Assembly (NCBI GenBank): GCA_020284085.1
Contig: JACEVL010000132.1
Location: 1,080,001-1,144,000 of the forward strand
Origin: Aporrectodea caliginosa
Taxonomy: Eukaryota > Annelida > Clitellata > Crassiclitellata > Lumbricidae
Length of the DNA stretch: 64,000 nt
Direction of reading: 5' to 3'
Notes under the pieces: generated by a model
Databases searched by the model: none
Told to the model about the DNA's origin: nothing
Seen by the model: the letters and a program-made list of their open reading frames with translations, nothing else
Position numbers and translations under genes: made by a program
Shown: piece after piece, positions 35,989-47,420 of the stretch
How the letters are laid out: every line of letters starts with the position of its first letter
Position numbering within the stretch: the first letter of the stretch is position 1

Positions 35989-36088
35989 CAATTATTTCCA
36001 CCAGCTGTATCGAGCGCGACACAGTCCGCTGAGCAAGAAGGGGAATTCCCGCACCGCTACCACTTGTGCACGACTGATCGTATAAGCC
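35989..36088 (-). CDS. ALK1/2-type BMP type I receptor, GS-domain exon
   Basis: 100 bp, entering in phase 0 and leaving in phase 1. It encodes [18 protein letters not shown] and then [15 protein letters not shown]. The TSGSGAG run is the glycine-serine box phosphorylated by type II receptors, and QRTV.R.I.L precedes the kinase, as in all type I receptors. The LP of vertebrate GS boxes (FKBP12-binding) is IP here. The acceptor AG is at 36089-36090 and the donor GTGAGT at 35983-35988. Confidence 0.95.
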
Positions 36089-36119
36089 CTGAAAGTAATA
36101 CACGAAATAACCATGAAAT

Positions 36120-36151
36120 GTGTGCATATATATAATATATATAATTGTATA

Positions 36152-36184
<33 letters not shown>

Positions 36185-36186
36185 TT
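36120..36186. repeat. AT microsatellite in receptor intron
   Basis: (AT)n-rich stretch immediately upstream of the GS exon acceptor region on the minus strand. Confidence 0.85.
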
Positions 36187-36724
36187 TTAAACACCTGTGA
36201 AGCAAGATAAATTTTGCAGATCACACGACTGTTCCTGGAATACACAAAATCTATAATTTCCAAGTGATAGAGACTACAATACCTTGTTGCATTCATTCCT
36301 AATAAAGCCATGTGGAGTGATGAACATCAGAAGTAAGACACTCATAATTTATCAAACATCTGGACCGTGGATGTTATTAAGATAGTCAAGATCTGATTTC
36401 CTAAGCTAATATCTCATTTATCATGCAACTTGTTCTCTTCACGTATACCTGAGAGGCTTCATACTGTGACAGTTTACCAGAAGAGCAGACATAGCGGAAT
36501 CAAGGCCCCTTAGCAATTGAATTATAACATAGCGAACCCTAACTGTGTTATGGTTTAAAATTTAGAAATACGTAAAACATATGGCTAGTTTAGTGCTACA
36601 TTCTACATGAAAATACAGCACAATAATACTTAAATTGCATTTGCAACAAAAAACTAGCAAAAATTAGAGACACAGAATCAAACTCTCAATACATAGACAC
36701 ACGCGTGGAGAAAATTTGGAAGTT

Positions 36725-36875
36725 TCCACATGCATCAACCCTACTCACGTTTTTCAATGACCCTGCTCATTTTTGATTAACGAGATCCTTTACCACTGAT
36801 GCCCGATAGACACACACGTGGATGAAATTTGTAGTGATGTATACAGTTTTTAGTTTTTGATATCTACACACAAAA
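36725..36875. repeat. intronic inverted repeat, arm 1
   Basis: About 125-150 bp matching the complement of 39107-39230, with shared phrases 'gatcctttaccactgatgcc' and 'gatagacacacacgtggatg'. The arms are about 2.3 kb apart in the same intron. The intervening intron (36876-38379) shows no further recognised feature. Confidence 0.8.
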
Positions 36876-38451
36876 TGGAATGGACGCCACGCTATTTAGG
36901 TTCCGTGTACGGACCGTGCTATCCTGAGATTTAAATCTCTGAAATAAGCCAGCAATGGAAAACGAACCGCGATCCGCACGCTCTCTAACACGGGGCACAT
37001 GAGACGCAGCCCAAGCTCTAAGCCAATGTAGCTTACTGGACCAGCTACCTTCACAAATGTCATGTAGTTGACGTAGCATTGCTTTGCCTACATATGTTTA
37101 TGTTTGCCTCTCAGCTGAAGAATCTGAGCATTGCTTCTGAGTGATGTTGTTGACGGTTGCATCTAATATATATAGGCAATTACCTTAGAATAGTTACCAT
37201 GGGTTACCCTAGAGTGTTTACCATGTACACCAAGAGTAGTGGCTCTGCAGGGAAGGCCAAGCACCACAAACACTCAGCAGAACCCTTGCTCCCAAGGTAC
37301 CTCACTTCCCCAAAAATAAAGGCCACTTCAGTACACTTAATATGATTAGTGGCAGTGGAGTTGGTCGGCATGGGAAGTGGAAAACAAAACTAGGCACAAA
37401 TTATCAGGGTCATGAAACATGTATAATACGGTAAAATTATAGAAGCTTTCCGGGGTTTGAAAATGTGAAGTCTGTGAACCATGTCTTTAGCCCTCCACGT
37501 TGCTGAATATGCTTACGGAGTTTGTCATGAACGGAAAATTTCTGTGCCTCCCGTTGAAAGAGCCAGTGCCACCCAGTCTACCATAAGAGTGAAGTGGTTG
37601 TGCTTTTCAACCAGATGTTTAGCCTGGTTTCAATAGAAAAGATATTCGCCTGCACGTGTCTTGCATAAGCTTTGAAGGAAAAAACACGTAATGGGGTCTG
37701 ATGGAAACAAGGTATCAGAAGCGAGCACATGAAACATCGCTTCTCGAGTGAATGGTTTGCGGTATTGAGGCGCCATGAAGGCCACTTACTTGCAGCTGCT
37801 TTGCATCATTGCAGGCAGTTGCAACACATGGTATTGGATCTATCATAGAATGGACCGACATGGCTGAGATAAAGCTAACCTCCATCACGACTGATGGCAG
37901 ATGTCTGAGTTTTTTAAACTGCTGCTTAGATGAAAGATATGGCAGGGACTGGAGCCATGTTCCGCCTAAGATATTAATTTATTGTTATTTTCTGTTTACG
38001 ATAGTTTAAGAGCAGTTGCTTGTGATATGCCTTATCTGTTAGATAGCAATAATTAATAAAATCAATTGTCCAATATTCGGATTAAAAGCTTTAGAATAAT
38101 GTTCATTTCCATCAAAAGCCTTTTACGAACAGTGAACAGTTAGGTTTGCGCAACCCAATCCGGAGACGTTTGTACCATTGTTGTAATGTTCAAAACATCA
38201 GTATTCAGTGTACTTTACATCAGTTTCAATGTACAAAACATCAACATCACAGATAATAATAATAATAATAATAATATTCGTTTATTAATTCAAACTGACA
38301 AGTACACAGTAAGATTACACGATATAGTAGTAACAGATGATGGCAAGTTTCACAGGAGTCGAATTTAACTGTATGGCAGCGTGCGTGGCACCAATCTATG
38401 CTACTGTTCATTTTACAGTCACCCGATAGAGAGTTGAAGGCTGAGTCGACC

Positions 38452-38530
38452 TTATGGGGCTAGCGGGTACTGAACTTGTGTCCTTCTGATCTTCGTGCCA
38501 GCGTGTTGCCATTCAACCATCTCCCCACCC
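38452..38530 (-). mobile_element. tRNA-derived SINE head, second family
   Basis: The minus strand reads 'ggttgaatggcaacacgctggcacgaagatcag' and 'aagttcagtaccc', similar in layout to 28205-28300. Confidence 0.5.
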
Positions 38531-38828
38531 CCATCTATGTACAGAACATCAACAGATGACTGCTTTTAAGTAACATTGCATCCCAACATTGATTGCAATC
38601 TTGTTATGGGGTTGAGCCCTGAGATTAATGCACAATTGGTAAAAAGATTATTCATATAGCGAGGAAAACCTTAGAGGCACTTCAACTCACTCTTAATTGA
38701 GAGAGGGTGGTAACCATTTTCCTTCTGTGCCTGGCCTTGTCTGTGGAAATGTGGATGACCAGAGAATATGGAGCTCTGGTAAGTCTGGTTGTGATTATTT
38801 GGGCTAGTCGTTTTTGACAGTCATCTCT

Positions 38829-38895
38829 TAACACTTTAACGACGAGCTGCATTGGTTTCTCAGTCACTTTTAGTACACGCTTGTCGTTAAAGTGA
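38829..38895. mobile_element. small foldback element
   Basis: CACTTTAACGACGAGC near the left end faces GCTTGTCGTTAAAGTG at the right end; the whole is about 65 bp. A single-ended copy (CACTTTAACGACGAG then 'agtgtactaaatgcgac') is at 6271-6302. Confidence 0.65.
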
Positions 38896-39106
38896 TACAT
38901 ATAGTCCACTCAAGACATTAAGCATCTAGATTCTAGGAAGTCGGGTAGTAAAGCTCGACCAAGAATTTATGGAAAGGAAGGAATAACAGAGATTCTTGGT
39001 GGAGGAAAGGAAGGAAACAAAGAAGAGGAAGAAGGAAAATGTTATTAAGTTCTGAAAATCATGATAAGTGTTATTGAAAATGCATCTTACTTACTTTTTG
39101 TGTAGA

Positions 39107-39230
39107 TATCAAAAACTAAAAACTGTATACGTCACTACAAATTTCATCCACGTGTGTGTCTATCAGGCATCAGTGGTAAAGGATCTCATCAATTCATTGA
39201 AAAATGAGTAGGGTTGATGCAACATGTGGT
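39107..39230. repeat. intronic inverted repeat, arm 2
   Basis: Complementary to 36740-36870 with about ten differences plus small indels. It ends 65 bp before the hAT-like element at 39296. Confidence 0.8.
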
Positions 39231-39295
39231 CACTATAGAAAAACCTATACATTTGCCTGAGAAGTTCTCCTTATGGATAGTAATTGGATACGTAG

Positions 39296-39792
39296 TAGAG
39301 AGTGACATGGGGAATTTCCCCGCGGGGAAACCGCGGTAAATCCCGCGGTAATGGGGACAACAATTGCGGTAATTCCGCGGTAATGGGGACAACAATTGCG
39401 GTAATACCGCGGTAATGGGGTTTACTCTCTCGGTAATACCGCAGTAATGGGGAATGAGCCGGGTGATGTTAAGAACTTGAGAACTGATAAGGAGTTTTTT
39501 ATTTCCTGAAGCCTACTAGTCAGAAATAGTCAGGACTTGGTTAATGCAAACTGTTGATAAGATAATAACAAACTAATGCAATCAGCAATACAAAATTTGT
39601 AAGCTAAAAATGTTATTTTTAAAATTTGAATTGGTGTAAACTTTTTGCAGGGAATGCGATGTCGTCCTGCGGGGATGGGGAGAAACCTGCGGGAATGGGG
39701 CGGGGATGGGGACAAACCTTGCGGGGATGGGGACGACTTACTTGTTGCGTGGCGGGGATGGGGACGAGATTGTCTCCCCGCGTCACTCTCTA
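39296..39792. mobile_element. hAT-like MITE, family 1 copy B, in receptor intron
   Basis: The left end is TAGAGAGTGACATGGGGA, and the right end is its complement with two changes. The 8-bp flanks are ATACGTAG and ATACGAAG (7 of 8 match). The interior is the same 'ccgcggtaatgggg' and 'gcggggatgggg' arrays as copy A, with fewer units, so it is about 47 bp shorter. Confidence 0.9.
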
Positions 39793-41000
39793 ATACGAAG
39801 TTTCCATGTGGATAGCAAGACTTCAGTTGATCATCCCTTGCCTTTAAGGTACTCTGTACCTGCTTAAAAACTACTCTCTCGTAAAAGCAAACACTAGGCC
39901 TACCGAAGTGACCAAAAAGATTGGATCTGTATGTTTGGTGTTGAATATAATATTGATCAGAAAGTGTCTGTTTTATCTTTAGTTTTCATCAACTTTTAAG
40001 AAAAATGTCTGTTACATATTCAATTTTAATAAATTTTTAAGCAAAAGTGTCTCTTACATTTCCAGTTTTCATCAGCTTTTAAGCATATCATTACATTAGA
40101 AGAATTTTTGTCTCATTTTGTGCACGGTTTGTGCTCTCATACTGGATGATGGCCAACTCACTTCGACTTACGTTGCCAGCAGGAGGTGAATAATTCAGTC
40201 AGCCTATTGTCAACAACAGTGTTCAGAAGCATTGTTCTTTAGTTAACTACTGTACATCACATTAAATTAGATTAAGCTTCTGTTGGCTAAATGACAAATG
40301 ATGTGTTCTTAATGACATTAAACATCATGAGCCAAGTGCAGAGTGCACCTCTGGGCTTTGTAAGAGGGAGCATGATCAAATTTCAATTGTATTGTATTGT
40401 ACTGAGCACAATTGTTTATTAACGAACACACAAGGATTATAGAGAAATGGTTATTAGCGTAGTGCTACATAAATGTTCATTCATTGCTACGCTGATCTGC
40501 AAATGTTCACAACGCAAAACTATAAAAAAGTCAATATTTGACATGGTCGGCAATTCATTTAGCTTTCAACGCACCGCCCCTCTCTGCGTTGGATATTAAT
40601 CAATCGGTGGGACTCCGGACCTAATTGGACAATTCATCATCAGACTCCAGATGCTGAGCTTCCCTCGAGACCCCGTCCATGTCCCTCATTTCTTTCTGAT
40701 CTTGCAAGGGAGATGCGATGATCTGGTGCAAGTGCCATCTGGCGTGGCACCAGGTGAGAAGCGCTCATGCATCCAAATCGACCATCGAATCAATTACTCT
40801 CAGAATCTATTTGGGAAGTTGGGGCAGAAATTGATGGACGAATGAACGAAGCACAGAAACGCATTGACTGGAAATCAGTCAATGTAAATGCAAATGTTAA
40901 TCTCTGAAATGTATCAGCGCCACACAAAATCTGCACCAGAAGACCTGCTTATTCGCCAGCACTACATCAAATAATAAATCCACAAGAGTTGGGTTGTCTG
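39793..41000. other. receptor intron, nothing recognised
   Basis: Intron DNA between the TM and GS exons. No exon-like or repeat structure recognised apart from short ATTGT repeats near 40390. Confidence 0.45.
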
Positions 41001-41004
41001 GGAG

Positions 41005-41085
41005 GGGGTTTAGGGTAATGGTAACACTCTGGCATGAACAGCTGAAGATCAGCACGGACACGGGATCGCTTCCCACTACCCTCCC
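41005..41085 (+). mobile_element. tRNA-derived SINE head, second family
   Basis: 'gggtaatggtaacactctggcatgaacagctgaagatcagcacggacacgggatcgcttccc' shows A- and B-box-like segments and shares 'ctgaagatcagcacgg' with the 28205-28300 copy. Confidence 0.55.
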
Positions 41086-41599
41086 AACTCAGCCTTTCAT
41101 TCGCCAGATGGCACTGGTAAAATGAGCAGTAGGACGTGATGGGTGCCTTGCATGGCTGCCAAACAGTTAAATTTGACTCTGTAATAACTTGTGATCATCC
41201 GTTCATACTATGAATTGTAATCATAATGCAGTGTGATCAGTTTGAAATAATAAACAAAGATTATTATTATTGTTTGATAATAGTTTTGGTGTCAAGTCAA
41301 AATCCAGGGGGTCAAGCTGAGTCAGCACGGTGTTATGTTGGAAACTGTTGGTCATGGTTGGCACTGATGCATCAGAATCAAAGTAATGCATAACTGAACA
41401 AAATGGTCAACACGGGCAATGTCTGAGTTGTTTGACATCAGTGCATGAAAGTTTGAAAACAACAGACAAATTCTGTGCTCATGGAAATATTAGCCAGATC
41501 ACCAACACAGCCGATAAATCAGTGCAAATTAGGTCAGGTTTGAGGTCAAGGTAAAATCATTGTGATAGAAACCAGGAGTGAATGCAGTAGAATAAGTAG

Positions 41600-41905
41600 G
41601 CAAATTGGTGGTCGAGGTCATGGAGGTGATGGAGGCGGGATTGTGGTGGTAGTTGTCGCATTGGTGGTGGTGTTGTTGTTGTTGGTGGTGATGTATGCGA
41701 TGGTAGCGTGATTATGGAGGTGAAGAATGGCATCGGTGGTGGTGGTTTTGACGGTGGTGTTGGACGTGATGGTAGTGTGATTTAGGTAGTGAAGGTGGAA
41801 TGGCATTGGTGGTGATGGTGTTATTGCTGCTGTTGGTGGTGGCAGTGGTGGTGGTGATCGATGCAATAGTAGAGTGATTAAGGTGGTGAGGGTGGTATTG
41901 GTGAT
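41600..41905. repeat. GGT/GAT trinucleotide-rich intron end
   Basis: A GGTGGT and GATGGTAG-rich tract directly downstream (minus sense) of the transmembrane exon donor. The Thr/His-rich minus frames here are read-through of the exon into the intron. Confidence 0.8.
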
Positions 41906-41921
41906 GGTAGTAATCATTAAC

Positions 41922-42115
41922 CTGAAGAGTGGTGTCGCCAAGCTGTGAAACGTTCAGTTCGCCTGATCCCTGTGACAGCATGCGCTCCTTGACGGACAGG
42001 ACGACCATCTTCTGTTTGTGTCTCGTGTGGATGAAGCGCCAGAGGAAGAGAACAGCAATGATCAACAGCAGAATCAGACCAATCAGACTGTACAGAAACT
42101 TCTGCATTTCGTGAT
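41922..42115 (-). CDS. ALK1/2-type BMP type I receptor, transmembrane exon
   Basis: 194 bp, entering in phase 1 and leaving in phase 0. It encodes DHEMQKFLY, the single membrane helix SLIGLILLLIIAVLFLW, a basic stop-transfer RFIHTRHKQK, then the juxtamembrane SGELNVSQLGDTTLQ. GDTTLQ followed by GLYDQSC across the splice matches the GDSTL..LLDHSC of ACVR1. The donor GTTAATG is at 41915-41921 and the acceptor AG at 42116-42117. Confidence 0.94.
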
Positions 42116-42289
42116 CTAAGAGAACAAAGAAATTATAGCCTTCAGCACCAAACACAAAACCTTATAGAAACAGAAATAATAAACAGCATTATGATGCAAA
42201 TACATGTAGTCACCAAACAGAACAGGTAAAACAATGCACTACCGGTTTTTTATTCTTACTAAACATTTAGCCAGGAGATTTAATACTTA

Positions 42290-42560
42290 GGTCTTTCACA
42301 AAACTGAAAAACTGCTTTTTCACAAATCCTATCATGATTCCTCAATCCTCATCTTCACCTTATCTCCCTTGCCGTTTCAACTCTAAATACCACCCACCTT
42401 AGCTGTCTGGCTGTCTGCCAGCCTGACCCTTTGGATCTTGACCCTCTGCCTATCCATTTTGTTTTGATTAAGCACCTGTTAATAAGCTGGTTCTCGTAAC
42501 TTCGCTTTTTGGGCACTGCAGACAATTTGAGATTACAATTGTAATTACGATTATTTCAAG
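42290..42560 (+). mobile_element. retroelement 3' end with (GATTAC)n-like tail, intronic
   Basis: It shares long stretches with 43190-43490: 'tttcacaaatcctatc', 'gtttcaactctaaa', 'accacccacctt', 'tctggatcttgacc', 'aataagctggtt', and a GATTAC-type tail. It lies in the intron between the ectodomain and TM exons. Confidence 0.7.
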
Positions 42561-42663
42561 TATAGCAATTGGGAAGATGAAAACAGTGATTTATAGAACT
42601 ATGAATTTTTGGTGCCAATTTTGTGTACATGCATAAGAGGCTAAAAGAAATGCATTGTATTAC

Positions 42664-42853
42664 CTGGTGTAGGTTCAGGTACGTCAAACCGTGGAATCAA
42701 ATCACGGTTACAGAAGCTGGCCTTATTGCAGCATTCAATGGCCACCATTGTCTTTGAGCCAACGTGGCAGTTGAGTTCAGCCAATTCCAGTTTGCCGATG
42801 CAGCCCATTGTGAAGATATCCTCTCCATCTTCGTGAACAACCGCAGTGAAGCA
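42664..42853 (-). CDS. ALK1/2-type BMP type I receptor, ectodomain exon
   Basis: 190 bp, entering in phase 0 and leaving in phase 1. It encodes the C-terminal half of the cysteine-rich three-finger ligand-binding domain: CFTAVVHEDGEDIFTMGC, then a Cys at the LNCHV site, IECCNKASFCNRD, and a short linker with PEPTP. The CC....CN motif is the signature of activin/BMP receptor ectodomains. The acceptor AG is at 42854-42855 after a pyrimidine tract. The exon with the signal peptide and first cysteines is not found in 42.9-64 kb; the gene is incomplete at its 5' end here. Confidence 0.92.
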
Positions 42854-43189
42854 CTGGAAACAAACACGCTTATGCAAACACTTGCATCATCAGGAATTCA
42901 TTGCATGACTTTTAAGATCCTCCAAGAACCAACGCTCTCAACCACTGTGATTTTAGTGCACATTTACAATGTACAATTTTACTGCGAATTTAAGAAGAAA
43001 CTTTAAGACTATTCCCAGAGAATTGTCCAATTACTGGACTGAGCGATTAAGCCACTAGATCCTTCAACATCACGACCACATAATTTGCGGAGTTTCTATA
43101 GAAACATACTGATAAATTTCTAATCTGTATCTCTATCTGTATCCGCCTGTGCTACGACAAATATCCGACCCATCCCACGAACTCACCAA

Positions 43190-43490
43190 AACCTCACCTC
43201 TTGCTATCTCTCCACAGGTCTTCCACTTAAAACTGAAAACACTACTTTTCACAAATCCTATCCCGATTCCTTCTCCTCCCTCGCCTCCCTCACCGTTTCA
43301 ACTCTAAACACCACCCACCTTGGTCGTCTGACTGTCTGCCTGCCTGACTCTCTGGATCTTGACCTCTGCCTATCAATTCTGTTTTGATACAGCGCCTATT
43401 GAATAAGCTGGTTCCCCTGACTTCGCCTTTTGTGGGCGCTGTTAGAAACACACCGAGTTTATGATTACGCATTGACGATTAAATCAGTCT
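43190..43490 (+). mobile_element. retroelement 3' end, same family as 42290-42560
   Basis: The better preserved of the two; the plus frame includes GLPLKTENTTFHKSYP, a LINE-type C-terminus. The tail is 'atgattacgcattgacgatt'. Confidence 0.7.
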
Positions 43491-43639
43491 ATAATCATGT
43501 GATATATGGAAGATGAAGTAGAAGCAAGAAGCATTGAAACAGAAGAAGAAGCAAAAATATTTAAAACAAATTTCTGCCTTGGCAGGGATTTTATATCCTC
43601 ACCTTAAGATAAGCATGCTAACCGCAATTGTATTGTATT

Positions 43640-43890
43640 GCATTCAAACATTTATAAAGATTGCTATCATTGTGAACCGTTCAGAGGTGCTGCCAGTGAG
43701 CAAAGCCACGAGAGAAGAAATAGGTTTTGAGAAAAGCAAAGGAGGAAGGGTTACCAGCTAGAATTTGAGAGTGAGTAGATGGAGACAGCACATTCCAAAA
43801 AGAGGGAACAATTGAGGTAAAGGACCGTTACGGAGCCATAGCTGTTCTAGTATGAGGAACTAGAAGATCAATATGGTAGAGTAGTGAGGA
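43640..43890 (-). mobile_element. old LINE 3' remnant
   Basis: 'tttataaagattgctatc...gaggtgctgccagtgag' resembles the inverted LINE tail, and 'ggagacagcacattccaaaaagagggaac' corresponds to the GPMIWNGLP region of the LINE. No open frame. Confidence 0.5.
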
Positions 43891-44154
43891 AAATGTGCAT
43901 GATAACTTTACGAGTCTCTAACCGTATGATTGGTGGTACAGTAGTCCAATGAATCACTGTCACACCGATGCTGCAGACCATCACATGCGCACCTGATTGG
44001 CCACAACAGAGCCACCTCCTCCTTAGTGGCATTGTTGTTCGTCAGCGGCATCACTGCTACAGCTGCTGCTGCACAAGACAACATCACTGGCTTTATTGGA
44101 AAACTGAATCGGAAAATTCTCAGCAGAACAGAGCATTCTCTATGAAGCAACAGG

Positions 44155-44475
44155 CCCACGTAGCAAGAGAAATATATGAAGAAATATATGGAAAAATACA
44201 AGAAGAAACATATAGAGAAATATGTGAGGAAACATATGATGAAATATATGTAGAAACATGTGAAGAAATGAAGAAACATATGAAGCAATATGTGAAGAAA
44301 CATATGACGAAATATATGAAGAAACATGTGAAGAAATATATGAAGAAATAAATGAAGAAATATATTAAGAACCATATAAAAAATATATGAAGAAATACGT
44401 GCAGAAATATACGGAAAAATAGAAGAAACATATGAAGAAATATATGAAGAAACATAAGAAGAAATATCTGAAGAA
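44155..44475. repeat. 12-bp-unit minisatellite (TATGAAGAAACA-like)
   Basis: Imperfect repeats of TATGAAGAAA(T/C)A. Because 12 is a multiple of 3, both strands are open for over 100 codons (EIYEE... on plus, FLHIF... on minus). The regularity at DNA level and the lack of any splice or start context argue against a gene. Confidence 0.85.
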
Positions 44476-44844
44476 TAAGATTGGTTCAAACCCTTACACT
44501 GCATATGGTGATAGCAATGCACATGGTGCAAACAATACATATGGTTTAAACAATGACCTCCTAAAAGAAGACAATGCTTTCAGCATATATTCTTATCATG
44601 CTCCAGATGATGAAAATTGGCTACATCCATAAATATTTCCAAGAAGCGAGAACAAACCCACAAACAAAGCACTTCAGTTCATTATTTGATCGGAAGTCAA
44701 GATAATAGCTGATCCAATTTTATCATCAAACAGGAAGTTCCATTATTCGGTATATTGCATTTTTTGTTCATTTCAGGCATTTCCTAGAATTTACGCACTG
44801 CCTTTCTGAGAGACTCTTAGAAGTGTCACTCAAAGCACGCAACA

Positions 44845-44910
44845 TGTATGTATGTATGTATGTGGACATTTATATAGCGCCTTACAAGAAACTCACGAAG
44901 GCGCTAAACG
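44845..44910 (-). repeat. ATGT microsatellite and LINE/SINE tail fragment
   Basis: 'gtatgtatgtatgtgg' followed by 'acatttatatagcgccttacaagaaactcacgaaggcgct', a minus-strand copy of the common tail. Confidence 0.7.
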
Positions 44911-45329
44911 TGGCTACCCAACAGATCTAAACAGATGCGACTTAAGAAGTTTCGAAAATGTTTCTCGAGCTGCATGCAGTGCAACGTTATGAATTGTTAA
45001 TGGCAAGCTGTTTCAGTGTGAAGGTCCAATACATGATATCTGTGTCAGTCAGTGCTGTACTGTAATAGCATACTGTTTCGGAACATTTGACTAGTACCTC
45101 TTCAGTACCTTTACTGGAAGGTAGCAAGTTACATGAAGAGTTTTTTTGGATAATGTCAACCTTCCACCATCAATTGCTACCTTCGAATCACAGCTCACGG
45201 ATCGCACCTTTATTTTCACTATCCCATCCAATTTTTAACTCTTAAAGGATGTTTCTGTGTCCTTCCTGGTTGCCCCTGCTGTATTTTACTGTTCCCAATG
45301 ATACCTTAGTCCCTTTGCATGCACTTCAA

Positions 45330-45560
45330 TAATGCAACATTGGGCCTTCTCGGTTGTGGGCCCAACTATATGGCAAGGGCTTCCTCTGGAACTGTGTCTC
45401 ATATAGGCTACCTATGAACTCTTCACCTGCATTTTATACCTCTCTGAAAGCTGTCCTTTTCAGCCATGGTTGGGTTGGGAGCGCCACCGAGTAGATATCT
45501 TGAAAGGGTGCTATATCAAGTTTGTATTGATTGATTGATTGACTGATAGATAGATAGATT
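45330..45560 (+). mobile_element. LINE 3' end, tail (TTGA)n
   Basis: The plus-strand frame reads FSVVGPTIWQGLPLELCL, the same C-terminal segment as the LINE at 227-1636, then FSHGWVGSATE and a stop, then 'ttgaaagggtgctatatcaa' and ATTG repeats. A stop in the tail is the usual arrangement, unlike the copy at 227. Confidence 0.8.
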
Positions 45561-45931
45561 GATTGATACAGTTCAAAATGCTTTTCAAATACAAAGGGCA
45601 GACATACAAGCCATTGAAATGCCACTCAGTAGGGACATCCAGGCTTCTCAAGCTTTCCGCTACTTTGGATCAATAATTTCAAAATTAGCTTGTACACATC
45701 ACGTGTTATATTAAAATTCAAAATTTATAATATCGTCACTTTTTATTACAACTACACTTTTGAAGAATACACAACAATTTGTCTTAAATTTAATTAGTCA
45801 TATCTGAAAAATAAATTAAACCAGTGTCAAGTTGACAAATTTATGGCCTCGATATTAAAAATTCAAATGTTATTGAAAACTGTACAGTCTAAACTCAATG
45901 TGTATGCTCACTCAATTTTAATTTATATATC

Positions 45932-46241
45932 CAGAGGCGGCCTTTGACAGGTTTGTGCTATGGGCCGCTATAGGCAAGGACAAAAATACCGCCCCTTACT
46001 TATAAATGCTGATTAATTAATTATTGAATTTGTTGCCGCTATTTCTGAGTATAATTGCTATGCATAAGGGCACACTTATTCTTCTAAACTGATAGTATCA
46101 TTGGGTGATAGGGGCGTCATAAAATCTACACGAAGTATGAGCAAAACATTTCTTTTATTTCTCTTTTTCGGAATTTGCTGCCCCTTGAAAAGTGCCTCTC
46201 TAGGCAGCCGCCTATATCGCCTATACCTAAAGCCGGCACTG
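45932..46241. mobile_element. hAT-like MITE, 310 bp
   Basis: The left end is CAGAGGCGGCCTTTG and the complement of the right end CAGTGCCGGCTTTAG. The duplication TATATATC is perfect (45924-45931 and 46242-46249). The right half contains 'gccgcctatatcgcctat'. No transposase. Confidence 0.9.
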
Positions 46242-46369
46242 TATATATCTACCAAGAGAATGTCTGAAATTTGTTAATCAATTAGAATCAAAATTAGCAA
46301 AATCTTGTAGCTAATCGATTTAAGAATTAGAATTAGCAGGGAACAGCCATTAGACAGCATCATATCTCT

Positions 46370-46552
46370 GTTGTCGGCCCTATTGTATGGAATTGGGGTC
46401 CCATTAGCATTACGCCTTATGCCTAGGGATCACTCAGATGCGTTTTACCGTAGCCTTAAGACCGTCCTTTTTAGCCAGGTTGGGTTGGGAGTGCTCCTGA
46501 GTAGTAACCTTGAAGGGGCGCTATATATCTCTCCGTAATGAATGAATGAATG
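46370..46552 (+). mobile_element. LINE 3' end, tail (TGAA)n
   Basis: LSVVGPIVWNW then, after frameshifts, PGWVGSAPE, then 'ccttgaaggggcgctatata' and TGAA repeats. Confidence 0.75.
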
Positions 46553-46621
46553 ATAACCTTTGAAATTTATCCCCTTCATATAAACCCAGTCCAGTTGCTA
46601 CAGTTTGATCGAACCAAGGTT

Positions 46622-46795
46622 GCATAAGTCTAGTGATTAGCATACTGGACAGTCACTCCAGAGGTTGGGGGTTCAAACCCTGCTTGGGGCGGTAAGATAT
46701 TGAGATTTGTTTTACTGGCGCCCCTAGTGAGCTCAGCCATGAAATGCACACACTGAACTACACTTTGTCAGTGAGAAGATAAGAAGATAAGACGA
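46622..46795 (+). mobile_element. tRNA-derived SINE, third type
   Basis: The head 'taagtctagtgattagcatactgg' (A-box region) and GGGTTCAAACCC (B box) have good tRNA spacing. The body continues with 'ggcgcccctagtgagctcagcc' and ends in AAGATAAGAAGATAAGA. The acceptor stem is not formed, so it is not a functional tRNA gene. Confidence 0.7.
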
Positions 46796-47334
46796 GGAGG
46801 AGTATAACAGATCAGGACACTCGTGCCGAGGCAAAGCACATCAAGTCCACAACGCTTAATACTCCGTTGCTATCTCTCGGGGTTAGTTTAACGGAAGGCT
46901 CTTCTTCGAGTAGAGTCAACAACTTGCCCTAGGCATATAAGAGGCATAAGTCATGACAGACTCTTCCCAGTTGTCATGACTCGACGGAAGAGAACTCGGC
47001 CAATGGTTTTACCTCCTCTAAATGTCAGACTGGCTCACAGTCGGTTAACTGCCTCGGCTCCAGGGTTCTGACTTCTGGCCAGCTACGCACTGGATTGTTG
47101 TGTGGCGCCTACTAGGCTAATCCACACAATCCTCTAGGCATAACTAACCAGAAAATCTAGCTGCTGATGGATAACAAACTCTCCATCATCAAAAATAACT
47201 GAAACATAGTTTACTTCTGCAGAGGCTTGGATAAAAGTCTAGTCGTTAACTAGGTTTTTGTGGCCTATTGCAAAACCAGTCAGAACTGAAACAGAAAAAC
47301 TTTTGGCTCCAAAAGCACCTCTACTGAACTCAAA

Positions 47335-47420
47335 CAACATGGGGTTCGGTCGGGAGTGCTCCTGACTCCTGAGTAGATACTCTTGAAGGGTGCTAAAAAA
47401 ATCTCCCTGAAATGAATGAA
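47335..47420 (+). repeat. LINE/SINE tail fragment with AATG repeats
   Basis: 'tcgggagtgctcctgactcctgagtagatactcttgaagggtgctaaaaaaatctccctgaaatgaatgaatgaa' is a clear copy of the shared tail. From 46796 to 47334 nothing is recognised. Confidence 0.75.

Noticed and set aside
43908..44540. 210-residue Phe/His/Ile-rich frame and its antisense Glu/Tyr-rich frame
   Set aside because: Both arise from a 12-bp tandem repeat. The hydrophobic look is a codon-composition effect.
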